Below are positions 52,162-60,480 of a stretch of 64,000 nucleotides of DNA, piece after piece (positions within the stretch are counted from its first letter, which is position 1; each line of letters starts with the position of its first letter). The position numbers and the translations under genes were made by a program. This DNA is from Henriciella sp045287255 (lineage in GTDB: Bacteria > Pseudomonadota > Alphaproteobacteria > Caulobacterales > Hyphomonadaceae): the NCBI RefSeq assembly GCF_045287255.1, contig NZ_CP137142.1, forward strand, positions 2,790,001 to 2,854,000, given 5' to 3'. A model generated the notes under the pieces. The model searched no databases, was not told where the DNA came from, and saw only the letters and a list, made by a program, of their open reading frames with translations.

Positions 52162-52199
52162 GGCTCGGTTTAGAGTCGTCCTTTGAACGCGAGAATCGC

Positions 52200-52649
52200 T
52201 TAATACGTGTATGGATCAGGCCACCCCAATGAGGCAAGCGCTGTAACCTCAAGAGCCTCCATTTTTACCGCTTCTGTGTCTTCCATGTGGTCGTGTCCAA
52301 TTAAGTGAAGGTAACCATGGATCAGGAGGTGGGAGAGATGCTGGTCGAGCGGGATGGATTTCTCATCGGCATCATGCTGGCAGGTTTGCAGGGCAATCGC
52401 GATGTCACCCAGCAATGGGCGATCCATCTCATCGGCTGGGAAGGATAGAACATCGGTGGCTTTATCTTTGCCGCGCCAGTCGCGATTTAGAATCTGAATG
52501 GCCTCATTATTGGTGAGCAAAAGGCTAACCTCACCAGCAATGCCGCCTGCGTCCGCCCCAGCATTGAGTGCTTTCAGGCAGATCGCTTCAAGGTTCGGAA
52601 AAGCCTGCGCCCAACCTTCTTCATCGACACGCATGTCCAGATCGATCAT
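52200..52649 (-). CDS. ybeY: Endoribonuclease YbeY
   Basis: A 149-residue single-strand RNase in 16S rRNA maturation. The zinc motif is HLLIHGYLHLIGHDHMED (H-x3-H-x5-H). LSFPADE and NRDWRGKDKATDVL are also conserved. It overlaps phoH by 4 nt. Confidence 0.95.
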   Translation of the reverse strand: MIDLDMRVDEEGWAQAFPNLEAICLKALNAGADAGGIAGEVSLLLTNNEAIQILNRDWRGKDKATDVLSFPADEMDRPLLGDIAIALQTCQHDADEKSIPLDQHLSHLLIHGYLHLIGHDHMEDTEAVKMEALEVTALASLGWPDPYTY

Positions 52650-53599
52650 GCGTCTTTCGCTTTCTTCGCATCGGCATCGTAAGCTTTGATGATGCGGCTG
52701 ACGAGGGCATGGCGGCGCACATCACGGGCCGTGAAGGTCACTTGCCCGACGCCCTCAACACCTTTCAGAATAGAAAGCGCATGAGCAAGGCCGGATTGGG
52801 TTTTGGGCGGCAGGTCGACCTGTCCCGGATCGCCCGTGACAACCATACGGCTGTCGCGGCCAAGCCGGGTCAGCACCATTTTCATCTGCGCCACGGTTGC
52901 ATTCTGCGCTTCATCCATAATCACGAAAGCGTTCTTAAGCGTTCGCCCCCGCATAAAGGCGAGCGGGGCAACCTCGATAATCTTCTTTTCCCGCAGTCGC
53001 GTGGCTTGATCGAGGCCGAGGGTTTCTTCGAGCGCGTCCCAGATCGGGCGCAGATAAGGCTCGACCTTTTCTTCAAGGTCGCCGGGTAGGAAGCCGAGAT
53101 TCTCGCCAGCCTCAACCGCAGGGCGGGTAATGATCAGCTTCGCGGCGCGTTTATTCTTTAGCGCGGCTGCGCCTGCAGCAACGGCCAGAAATGTCTTGCC
53201 GGTTCCTGCAGGGCCAACGCCGAAAATGAGGTCATTCTTGGCTCCGGTCAGCAGGTCGAGATACTTTCCCTGTGCGCTTGTCTGTGCCTTGATTGGCACT
53301 TTCAGGCCCGTCAGTGTCTGATAGGTCTGGCTTGGCGTACGCGCCTGTTCCAGTGCGCCTTCGAGGGCTGGAATGCCAGCCTCCGGGTTCTTGGCCAGCA
53401 CGGCTTCAAATACAGACAGAGCCAGCACAGCGGTGCTGACCGCCTCGGTTGAGCCATCAAGCCTGATACCGCCACCCTGACTTTCCGCCTTGAGGTCACC
53501 CTCACTGAGCTCCCCCTCAAGATAGAGGAGATTCATATGGTTTGGGCCGCAAATAACGGGCAGTAGAGAGGGGTCGTTTGGGGTCCAATCCTGACTCAA
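52646..53599 (-). CDS. ybeZ: PhoH-like ATPase (YbeZ)
   Basis: A 317-residue ATPase. The Walker A GPAGTGKT is near residue 134, Walker B is FVIMDEAQNA, and RPAVEAGENLGFLPGDLEEK and GDPGQVDLP follow. An N-terminal RNA-binding-like region precedes the core. It works with YbeY in RNA metabolism. 4-nt overlaps on both sides. Confidence 0.93.
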   Translation of the reverse strand: MSQDWTPNDPSLLPVICGPNHMNLLYLEGELSEGDLKAESQGGGIRLDGSTEAVSTAVLALSVFEAVLAKNPEAGIPALEGALEQARTPSQTYQTLTGLKVPIKAQTSAQGKYLDLLTGAKNDLIFGVGPAGTGKTFLAVAAGAAALKNKRAAKLIITRPAVEAGENLGFLPGDLEEKVEPYLRPIWDALEETLGLDQATRLREKKIIEVAPLAFMRGRTLKNAFVIMDEAQNATVAQMKMVLTRLGRDSRMVVTGDPGQVDLPPKTQSGLAHALSILKGVEGVGQVTFTARDVRRHALVSRIIKAYDADAKKAKDA

Positions 53600-54975
53600 G
53601 CGGGCACCCCATCAGCCATTTGTGGCAGTTTTCCAGACAGGGAGTTCAGGCTTGAGCCAACGATCTCAATATCGATGATCTGGCCGGACAGGTCTTCGGC
53701 CCCATCAAAGTGAACCGCCTGCAGCCATGGCGAGCGGCCATGCATCTGCCCGGCATTCCGGCCCTTTCCGGTAACCAGCACAGGCACAGTCTGACCGACT
53801 TTTGAGGCGTTGAACGCGGTTTGCTGTTCGCGCAACAGCGCCTGTAGCGCTTGCAGGCGTTCGTTTTTCACGTCTTCTGGCACTTGCCCAAACATTTCAG
53901 CGGCTGGCGTGCCGGGGCGTTCTGAATACTTGAACGAATAGGCAATGCAGTAGCCAACCTCGCGGACGAGATCCATCGTGTCCTCAAAATCCTTATCGGA
54001 CTCACCAGGGAAGCCAACGATGAAATCTGAAGCCAAGCCAATATCCGGGCGGGCCTCTTTCACGCGGCGCATGATGTCGAGATAATGCTCACGCGTATGA
54101 CCGCGATTCATCGCCTGCAGGATGCGGTTTGAGCCTGATTGCACCGGCAAGTGCAGGAAAGGCATAAGCTCCGGCGTATCGGCGTGGGCGGCGATCAGGT
54201 CATCATCCATGTCGCGCGGATGGCTGGTCGTGTAGCGAATGCGGTCAAAGCCGCCAATCTTGGCAACATGGCGTACCAGTTGGCCAAGCGTCCACTCGCC
54301 GCCACCTTCGATTGCCGGGCCTGCGCCATGATAGGCGTTGACGTTCTGGCCCAGCAGTTGAACTTCGCGCACGCCTTGGCTGGCGAGCGATCTCGCCTCA
54401 ACCATGATCTCGTCAACAGAGCGGGAGATTTCCGCCCCGCGCGTATAAGGCACAACGCAGAACGTACAGAATTTATCGCACCCTTCCTGCACCGACAGGT
54501 AAGCGACTGGTCCATCGACCGAGCGAGCCTTGGGCAGAGCGTCGAACTTTTCCTGTGTGTCGAACTCGGTTTCCAGGCGCTCTCCGGTCGAGCGATGCAC
54601 GCGAGCAATCATCTCGGGCAGTTTGTGATAGGCTTGCGGCCCAAGCACCAGATCAACCGCGGGCTGGCGCCGCATGATCTCTGCGCCTTCGGCCTGAGCG
54701 ACGCAGCCTGCAACCGCAATCGTCATTTTGCCGCCTTGAGCCTCTTTCAATTTCTTGATCTGGCCCAGCTCGGAATAGACTTTCTCGGTGGCTTTTTCGC
54801 GGATGTGGCAGGTGTTCAGCACGACCAGATCGGCGCCCTCGGCAGCATCTGTCGGGGCATAGCCAATCGGCGCGAGCACATCCTTCATGCGCTCGCTATC
54901 ATATACATTCATCTGGCAGCCATAGGTCTTGATGAAGACCGATTTGGTCGCCTTGGGTGCAGGTGTGTCAGTCAT
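53596..54975 (-). CDS. miaB: tRNA-2-methylthio-N(6)-dimethylallyladenosine synthase
   Basis: A 459-residue radical-SAM methylthiotransferase modifying A37. The N-terminal domain has the auxiliary-cluster cysteines (TYGCQMNVYDS, LNTCHIREKA, AGCVAQ); the radical-SAM CxxxCxxC is CDKFCTFC near residue 163; a TRAM domain ends the protein. First gene of the miaB-ybeZ-ybeY run. Confidence 0.96.
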   Translation of the reverse strand: MTDTPAPKATKSVFIKTYGCQMNVYDSERMKDVLAPIGYAPTDAAEGADLVVLNTCHIREKATEKVYSELGQIKKLKEAQGGKMTIAVAGCVAQAEGAEIMRRQPAVDLVLGPQAYHKLPEMIARVHRSTGERLETEFDTQEKFDALPKARSVDGPVAYLSVQEGCDKFCTFCVVPYTRGAEISRSVDEIMVEARSLASQGVREVQLLGQNVNAYHGAGPAIEGGGEWTLGQLVRHVAKIGGFDRIRYTTSHPRDMDDDLIAAHADTPELMPFLHLPVQSGSNRILQAMNRGHTREHYLDIMRRVKEARPDIGLASDFIVGFPGESDKDFEDTMDLVREVGYCIAYSFKYSERPGTPAAEMFGQVPEDVKNERLQALQALLREQQTAFNASKVGQTVPVLVTGKGRNAGQMHGRSPWLQAVHFDGAEDLSGQIIDIEIVGSSLNSLSGKLPQMADGVPA

Positions 54976-55039
54976 CCGGCGGCTTATGGCTCAAAAGCGC
55001 TAAAAAAGCCAGATTGAATGGCAATGAATGCCTGTCAGA

Positions 55040-55198
55040 TTAAGCAATAATGCGGATGAGCCCGACGAGCAGTTCAAATGCCACAATTGCAACAGCAACC
55101 GCTATCAGTTTGCCTGTGCCGCTTTGCAACTTCTTTCTGTCCACTAGCGGGCGGTGAAAGGCTTCCATCATCGCCCTATTTTCGCTGGTAATGTGCAT
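55040..55198 (-). CDS. Possible small membrane protein
   Basis: A 52-residue frame from ATG 55198 with AAAGGT upstream. A basic N-terminal part (MHITSENRAMMEAFHRPLVDRKKL) leads to a C-terminal hydrophobic helix (LIAVAVAIVAFELLVGLIRIIA), as in tail-anchored proteins. A TTGCAT-N17-TATATG promoter-like pair lies just upstream. No family recognised. The rest of the 366-bp gap 54976-55341 holds no other gene. Confidence 0.5.
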   Translation of the reverse strand: MHITSENRAMMEAFHRPLVDRKKLQSGTGKLIAVAVAIVAFELLVGLIRIIA

Positions 55199-55341
55199 GA
55201 CATAACCTTTCTTTATAGGGGTTCATAAAAATGTCATATAACACTGCGGACTAAGTAATGCAACTATTTCGGTGCATTATTAATCCATAACCGGACTATA
55301 TATAATCTGCATAGGGATAAAATCCATACGTTGGCATCAGG

Positions 55342-57771
55342 TTACTGGGCCAAACGTTTCTTCGTCATCCCGATATGCGGCTTGGCATTTGCGGGGTCTT
55401 CAGGCCAGTCATGCTTGGGGTAACGTCCGCGCATATCCTTGGCCATATCTGTATATCCACCGCGCCAGAAGCCGGGCAGATCGCGCGTTGTGGCCACGGG
55501 TTTCCCGCCCGGTGAGAGCATCTGAACCGTCACGGGTAACCGTCCCTCGGCGAGCGCGATATGCGCTTGTGCACCATAAAGCTCCTGCACCTTGCATTCG
55601 ATCAGCGGCGCGCGTTCATCCAGCCAGTCAATCCTGGCTTTGCGTCCGACAGGTAACGCGACAGTTGCGGGTGCCAGTCGATCCACGTCCTGCGACAGGG
55701 GCCAGCCAAGACTTGCTTTCAACGCGTCCGTAATGCGCGCAGGCAAGGGCATCTCGAAGCTGCCAGTCCCAAGGGCCGGGCCAAGCCATTCAGCGACCGT
55801 TTCCTGTAACTCTTGAACGGACAGGCTCGGCCAGTCTTCACCATGCGTCGCTCGCAAAGCGCTAACCCGCGCGACAAAGCTGGCGATAGCGTCTTGCAAA
55901 CCAGTAGGGGCGAAACCTTCAGCCTCAAGGTGGGCGAGAAACGCTTTGCGGGCACTGTCCCCAGAAGGTTTGGGCAGTGGGGTCTCAGACAGGATGATCG
56001 CGCCCATGGCTTTGACCTTGCGCGCCCGGAAACTTCCTTTGGCAGGATCAAACTCGGCCTCTTCACGTGTCTCAGGGGGAGAGGCCGCAAGGGCATCACT
56101 CTCACTGAGGGCCGCAGCCAGTGTAATCCGTGCGCCCTTTGCTGCGCCGACCAGTTCGACTACGCTCAACCATTCGGATTTGGCGAGCGGGGAGGTTTCC
56201 TCCACCTGCCCTGCCCGCCCGGACGCCAGAACATAGGTTGCGTTGGTGCCGGGGCGTTTGCGGGCGATCATGTCCGGCCAGCCGCGCGCCAGAATGGTGG
56301 CGGCTTTACCCTTTGGCGCGGCGCCCTGCCCCCATTGCTCCGCTTGTCGACGCAAAGCTTTGGCGCGCGGGCTATTCTCGCGCTCAAACCCTGCAAGGCG
56401 TGCCGTGAGGTCTTCGGTGTTCCCACCTACCCCGCGTTCTCCAGCCAAGGCGGCAATTCGTGCGGCGAGCGCTTTCTCGCCGGGCTCATCCGTGCCGACA
56501 ATTAGCGCGGAAAGGCGCGGTGGAAGTGGTAGCCGCGCCATCGCCTTGCCCTTAGCGGTCAAAGCACCATCCGGGGTCAGCGCTTCAAGCTGTTTCAGAA
56601 GTCTCTGCGCTGACTTCAACCGCCCGCTCGGCGGAACATCCAGCCAATTCAGCCCTAGAGGGTCACTCTCGCCCCATTCAGCAAGGGTCAGGACAAGGCC
56701 TGAGAGATCCGCAGCCAATATTTCCGGGCGCGGCGCGGCGACAAGGCCTCGTGTTTCTGCCTCATCCCAGAGGCGATAGCAGGTTCCCGGGCCCAAGCGT
56801 CCTGCCCTGCCCCGCCTTTGGTTAACATTGGCGCGCGCGGCCCGCAGCGTGACCAACCGCGTCTGTCCATTCGGATCGGTTTCCGGCACGCGGGCTAAAC
56901 CGCTATCAACGACGACGGAGACGCCCTCAATCGTCAGCGCTGACTCGGCAATATCAGTGGCCAGCACGACTTTGCGTTGCCCCTTTGCGGGTGGGGAGAC
57001 AGCCTGATCCTGTTCGCGCGGGCTAAGGGCGCCAAACAGAGGCGCGATCAAAGTGTCTGTCGGTAAGCTCAGTCGCTCGGCTACTCTGCGGATTTCGCCA
57101 GCGCCGGGCAGGAAGGCCAGTATAGAGCCATCTGTTTCGCGATGCGCCTTGGTAATCGCGGCGGCCATCTGGTCTTCAATGCGGTCGCGATTACGTCCGA
57201 GGTAACGGGTTTCAACCGGATATTGCCGCCCTTCGCTTTCGATCACGGGCGCATCAAGCTTGGAGGCCATGCTTGCTGTATCCAAAGTTGCCGACATGGC
57301 CAGAATATGCAGGTCTTCGCGTAGGGCCTCCTGAACCTCCAGCGCCAGCGCAAGGCCAAGGTCGGCATTCAGGCCGCGCTCATGGATCTCATCAAAGATC
57401 ACGACGCTCACTCCGGATAGCTCCGGATCAGCCAGCAGCCGACGCGTGAACAGGCCATCGGTGATGACTTCCACAACCGTATCCTTGCTGACGCGGCGAT
57501 CAATCCGTGTGGAGAGACCAATCCGCCCGCCGACTTTTTCGCCAAGCGTTGCCGCCATACGTTCGGCGGCCATCCGCGCCGCGATCCGGCGCGGTTCGAG
57601 CATCACGACTTTGCCGGGCAGCGCCTCAAACCCCTTGATCAAACCGCTAAGCGCCAGCGGCACCCGCGTGGTCTTGCCCGCACCGGGCGGGGCGCCAAGG
57701 ATCAAGCGCTGGCGGGCTTTCAGCGTTGCAGCGATCTCTGACAGCAGGGGTTCAATCGGCAGAGTTGTCAT
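55342..57771 (-). CDS. hrpB: ATP-dependent helicase HrpB
   Basis: An 809-residue DEAH/RHA helicase. The P-loop GAPPGAGKTT is at 26-35, DEIHERG near 127, SATLD, and motif VI QRRGRAGRLGPG; an HA2 domain and HrpB C-terminal domain follow (GYTDMAKDMRGRYPKHDWPEDP). Role in RNA metabolism poorly defined. Confidence 0.95.
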   Translation of the reverse strand: MTTLPIEPLLSEIAATLKARQRLILGAPPGAGKTTRVPLALSGLIKGFEALPGKVVMLEPRRIAARMAAERMAATLGEKVGGRIGLSTRIDRRVSKDTVVEVITDGLFTRRLLADPELSGVSVVIFDEIHERGLNADLGLALALEVQEALREDLHILAMSATLDTASMASKLDAPVIESEGRQYPVETRYLGRNRDRIEDQMAAAITKAHRETDGSILAFLPGAGEIRRVAERLSLPTDTLIAPLFGALSPREQDQAVSPPAKGQRKVVLATDIAESALTIEGVSVVVDSGLARVPETDPNGQTRLVTLRAARANVNQRRGRAGRLGPGTCYRLWDEAETRGLVAAPRPEILAADLSGLVLTLAEWGESDPLGLNWLDVPPSGRLKSAQRLLKQLEALTPDGALTAKGKAMARLPLPPRLSALIVGTDEPGEKALAARIAALAGERGVGGNTEDLTARLAGFERENSPRAKALRRQAEQWGQGAAPKGKAATILARGWPDMIARKRPGTNATYVLASGRAGQVEETSPLAKSEWLSVVELVGAAKGARITLAAALSESDALAASPPETREEAEFDPAKGSFRARKVKAMGAIILSETPLPKPSGDSARKAFLAHLEAEGFAPTGLQDAIASFVARVSALRATHGEDWPSLSVQELQETVAEWLGPALGTGSFEMPLPARITDALKASLGWPLSQDVDRLAPATVALPVGRKARIDWLDERAPLIECKVQELYGAQAHIALAEGRLPVTVQMLSPGGKPVATTRDLPGFWRGGYTDMAKDMRGRYPKHDWPEDPANAKPHIGMTKKRLAQ

Positions 57772-57860
57772 CTCTGGCAGTCATGGCGGTAACGCTACGG
57801 TTTCGCAATCGCTCGTTTTCGCTTATGGCAGCGCAGGAGTGAGCTTTAAGAGGTTCGGCG

Positions 57861-58592
57861 ATGAGCAGCGCTGTAGAGTTTTCCATCTGTGTGCCCATGC
57901 ACAATGAGTCCGGCAATGCCGAGGGCTTGATCACTGAAATTGCCGCCGCTCTGGATGGCCGGTCCTATGAAATGGTGATCGTGGACGATGCCTCGACCGA
58001 TGATACGCGCGCCGTTTTGGTCGGCCTCAAAGAAAAATTCCCGGCGCTGCGCGTGCTCTCGCATCGTGGTAATGCTGGCCAATCGCGTGCTCTGCGCACA
58101 GCGATTCAGAATGCGCGCGGCCGCGTGATCGGAACGCTGGATGGCGATGGCCAGAATGATCCCGCAGACCTGCCTGATCTTTACCGCGCCCTGACCCGCG
58201 CAGACGCACCTGAGGGTCTGAAAATGGTGATGGGCCGCCGGGCCAGTCGCAAGGACACCGCATGGAAGAAATTCGGCTCTCGCTTTGCCAACAATTTCCG
58301 TAAGCGTCTGCTCAAGGATGACTGTGATGATAGCGGTTGCGGCATTAAAGTGATGACCCGCGAGGCGTTTTTGTCTCTACCCTATTTCGATCATATGCAC
58401 CGCTATATGCCGGCGCTGATGAATGCCGAAGGCTACACGGTTGAGTTTATGGATGTGAACCACCGTGAACGTGGGGCCGGGGTATCCAAGTACAATAACT
58501 TTGGCCGTCTATGGGCGGCGGTTTCGGACCTGCGCGGCGTGATGTGGCTGATCAAACGTCGCCGTAATCCCGGTGGCACCGACGAGCTTTAG
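57861..58592 (+). CDS. Glycosyltransferase family 2 (dolichol-phosphate mannosyltransferase-like)
   Basis: A 243-residue GT-A enzyme. SICVPMHNESGNAEGLI, VIVDDASTDDTR, LDGDGQNDPADLP (metal-binding) and a late HRERGAGVSKYN are visible. There is no C-terminal membrane segment. It probably transfers a sugar to a polyprenyl phosphate. Confidence 0.9.
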   Translation: MSSAVEFSICVPMHNESGNAEGLITEIAAALDGRSYEMVIVDDASTDDTRAVLVGLKEKFPALRVLSHRGNAGQSRALRTAIQNARGRVIGTLDGDGQNDPADLPDLYRALTRADAPEGLKMVMGRRASRKDTAWKKFGSRFANNFRKRLLKDDCDDSGCGIKVMTREAFLSLPYFDHMHRYMPALMNAEGYTVEFMDVNHRERGAGVSKYNNFGRLWAAVSDLRGVMWLIKRRRNPGGTDEL

Positions 58593-58663
58593 CGCCCTCC
58601 CGCACTCCATGTCTTTGCATTGTCACGCTTAAGCGCTAACCATATGGGTGTTAGGAGGCGTTT

Positions 58664-59257
58664 ATGGCGACAGGTCCGATCTTTCCGGCAGCCGCTGCAG
58701 CACGCCTCGAAGACAGAAAACTGCGCGAAGCTCGTAACCGAGGTAAGCGCCCGCAAAAAAGGGGTCGACTGATGCGGCTTTTGTTAAGTGCCTTCCCATT
58801 GTTTGTTATTCCGGTTGGGATTTACTGCCTGATGGCGTTCACCACTTCGGGTGATCCTGTTGCGATCCCTGGCCTTGGTGAAGGTGTCTTCCTGACGGAA
58901 AAGGGCTCTCCCTTGCTGGCAATCCTGAGCGAGCGTTTCTTTGCGATCCCGATGATTGGCGGCGATATTGAGTGGGTGATGACCAAGGGCGATGCGCTTC
59001 TGGTTCTGTCGATTGCCGTCCTGTTCATGGAAATCCTGAAATCGACCAGTACAGGCACCGCGACCATTATGAATCACGCTGCCAGCATGCTCGTCTTCAT
59101 TGGCTGTCTGATGCTGTTCCTGCTGCATTCCAATTTTGCAACATCGGTCTTCTTCATCATTACCGTTATGGCTCTGTTGGACGTACTGGCCGGTGTTGTT
59201 GTGACGATCGTGTCAGCCCGCCGCGACTTTGGCGTTGGTGACGGGTTTGCAGGTTAG
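58664..59257 (+). CDS. Multi-span membrane protein, unknown function
   Basis: A 197-residue protein: a basic N-terminal tail (about 35 residues, LEDRKLREARNRGKRPQKRGR), then four hydrophobic segments. AGGAGG precedes the ATG. No family recognised with confidence. It follows the GT2 gene by 71 bp. Confidence 0.75.
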   Translation: MATGPIFPAAAAARLEDRKLREARNRGKRPQKRGRLMRLLLSAFPLFVIPVGIYCLMAFTTSGDPVAIPGLGEGVFLTEKGSPLLAILSERFFAIPMIGGDIEWVMTKGDALLVLSIAVLFMEILKSTSTGTATIMNHAASMLVFIGCLMLFLLHSNFATSVFFIITVMALLDVLAGVVVTIVSARRDFGVGDGFAG

Positions 59258-59295
59258 GGGAAAGGTTTCCGTCTGTCTTAGACCACCTGCTCCCC

Positions 59296-59339
59296 CTGCC
59301 CAACCACCCCAAGGGTAACCTCTGCGGGCGGTTGGGCAG
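59296..59339. terminator. Hairpin between convergent genes
   Basis: CTGCCCAACC (59296-59305) pairs with GGTTGGGCAG (59330-59339) around 24 bases. It stands between the convergent membrane-protein and SbtA genes. No clear T-run. Confidence 0.5.
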
Positions 59340-59375
59340 AGGAAGCGGGTTGGATGGAACCTTAAGTCTTACCCC

Positions 59376-60356
59376 CTAACCTGTCACCAATCCGGCAAGA
59401 TAGATGTAGATCGGAATGCCCAGGATCACGTTGAACGGGAACGTCACCCCAAGGCTGAGCGTCAGATAGATGGACGGCTTGGCTTGGGGCAGGGCGAGAC
59501 GCATGGCGGCAGGAACCGCAATGTATGAGGCAGAGGCTGCCAGCGTGATGAGCAGCGCCGCATCGCCATGATTGATCGGCAGGACGGTACAGAATCCGGC
59601 CGTGATCAGCGCGGAGATCAGCGGCATATAGAGGCCAAAGCCAACGGTGCCTGGCCCAAGCGAGCGCCAACCATTGCGTAGACCGCGTCCAGCCGACAGG
59701 CCCATGTCCAGCAGGAAGAGACAGAGCACGCCCTGGAACGGATCAACGAAGAAAGGGGAGACTTTGGCCATACCCGCTTCGCCAGTAATCCAGCCAATGA
59801 GTAGCGCGCCGACCAGCACGACCACAGAGGCGTTCAGAGCGACTTCACGAACCAGTTCACCCCGTTCAGAGCCAGCAACGGCAACGTCTGACTTCTTGCG
59901 GCCGCGCATGAATAGGATGAGGGCCGAGATGATTGCCGGGGTTTCCATCAGCGCTGCAACGGCGACAAGGTGGCCCGAACTATCAAGGCCGGACAGCTTC
60001 ACTGCCTCGGTTGCGGCCACAAAGGTTACGATGGAGATCGAGCCATAATGCGCAGAGACTGCCGCAGCATCGACGCGATCAAGCTTGGTGGTTACACGTA
60101 AGAGCGCGAAGGCGATCAAGGGCAACATGAAGGACAGGATGATCCCGGCGAGGAAGACCAGCCCAATCTCCAGCGTGATCGGGTTTTTCGCCATCTCGAC
60201 GCCGCCTTTCAGGCCAATTGCCATCATCAGATAGATGGCCAGACCTTTGGCAAAGGCTTCGGGAACACTCATCTGGGATCGCAAAAGAGCAGCAACCATG
60301 CCGAGAAGGAAAAACAGGATAATCGGCGAAAGCAGCGTCGAAATTGCAACGTCCAT
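59376..60356 (-). CDS. Sodium-dependent bicarbonate transporter family permease (SbtA-like)
   Basis: A 326-residue membrane protein with about ten helices. LSPIILFFLLGMVAALLRS at the start, SAHYGSISIVTFVAATEA in the middle and YIAVPAAMRLALP near the end match the SbtA family (DUF897), known in cyanobacteria for Na+/HCO3- symport. No SbtB-type PII gene is adjacent. Confidence 0.88.
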   Translation of the reverse strand: MDVAISTLLSPIILFFLLGMVAALLRSQMSVPEAFAKGLAIYLMMAIGLKGGVEMAKNPITLEIGLVFLAGIILSFMLPLIAFALLRVTTKLDRVDAAAVSAHYGSISIVTFVAATEAVKLSGLDSSGHLVAVAALMETPAIISALILFMRGRKKSDVAVAGSERGELVREVALNASVVVLVGALLIGWITGEAGMAKVSPFFVDPFQGVLCLFLLDMGLSAGRGLRNGWRSLGPGTVGFGLYMPLISALITAGFCTVLPINHGDAALLITLAASASYIAVPAAMRLALPQAKPSIYLTLSLGVTFPFNVILGIPIYIYLAGLVTG

Positions 60357-60441
60357 GGATGGTGCCCTTTATGTTTGCGCAGCAGGTAGCACGTATCCGG
60401 ACGGTTACAACCTCGGGCTGATTGTTAGATATAATCAAATG

Positions 60442-60478
60442 GATAGTTATTTGCTATCGAAATGGGCGCCTATGATAG
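60442..60478. promoter_or_regulatory. Candidate operator upstream of the SbtA gene
   Basis: GATAG (60442-60446) is mirrored by CTATC (60454-60458) with a 7-base spacer; the palindrome CTATGATAG follows at 60470-60478. The pair lies about 90-120 bp upstream of the transporter start. Inference. Confidence 0.3.
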
Positions 60479-60480
60479 CA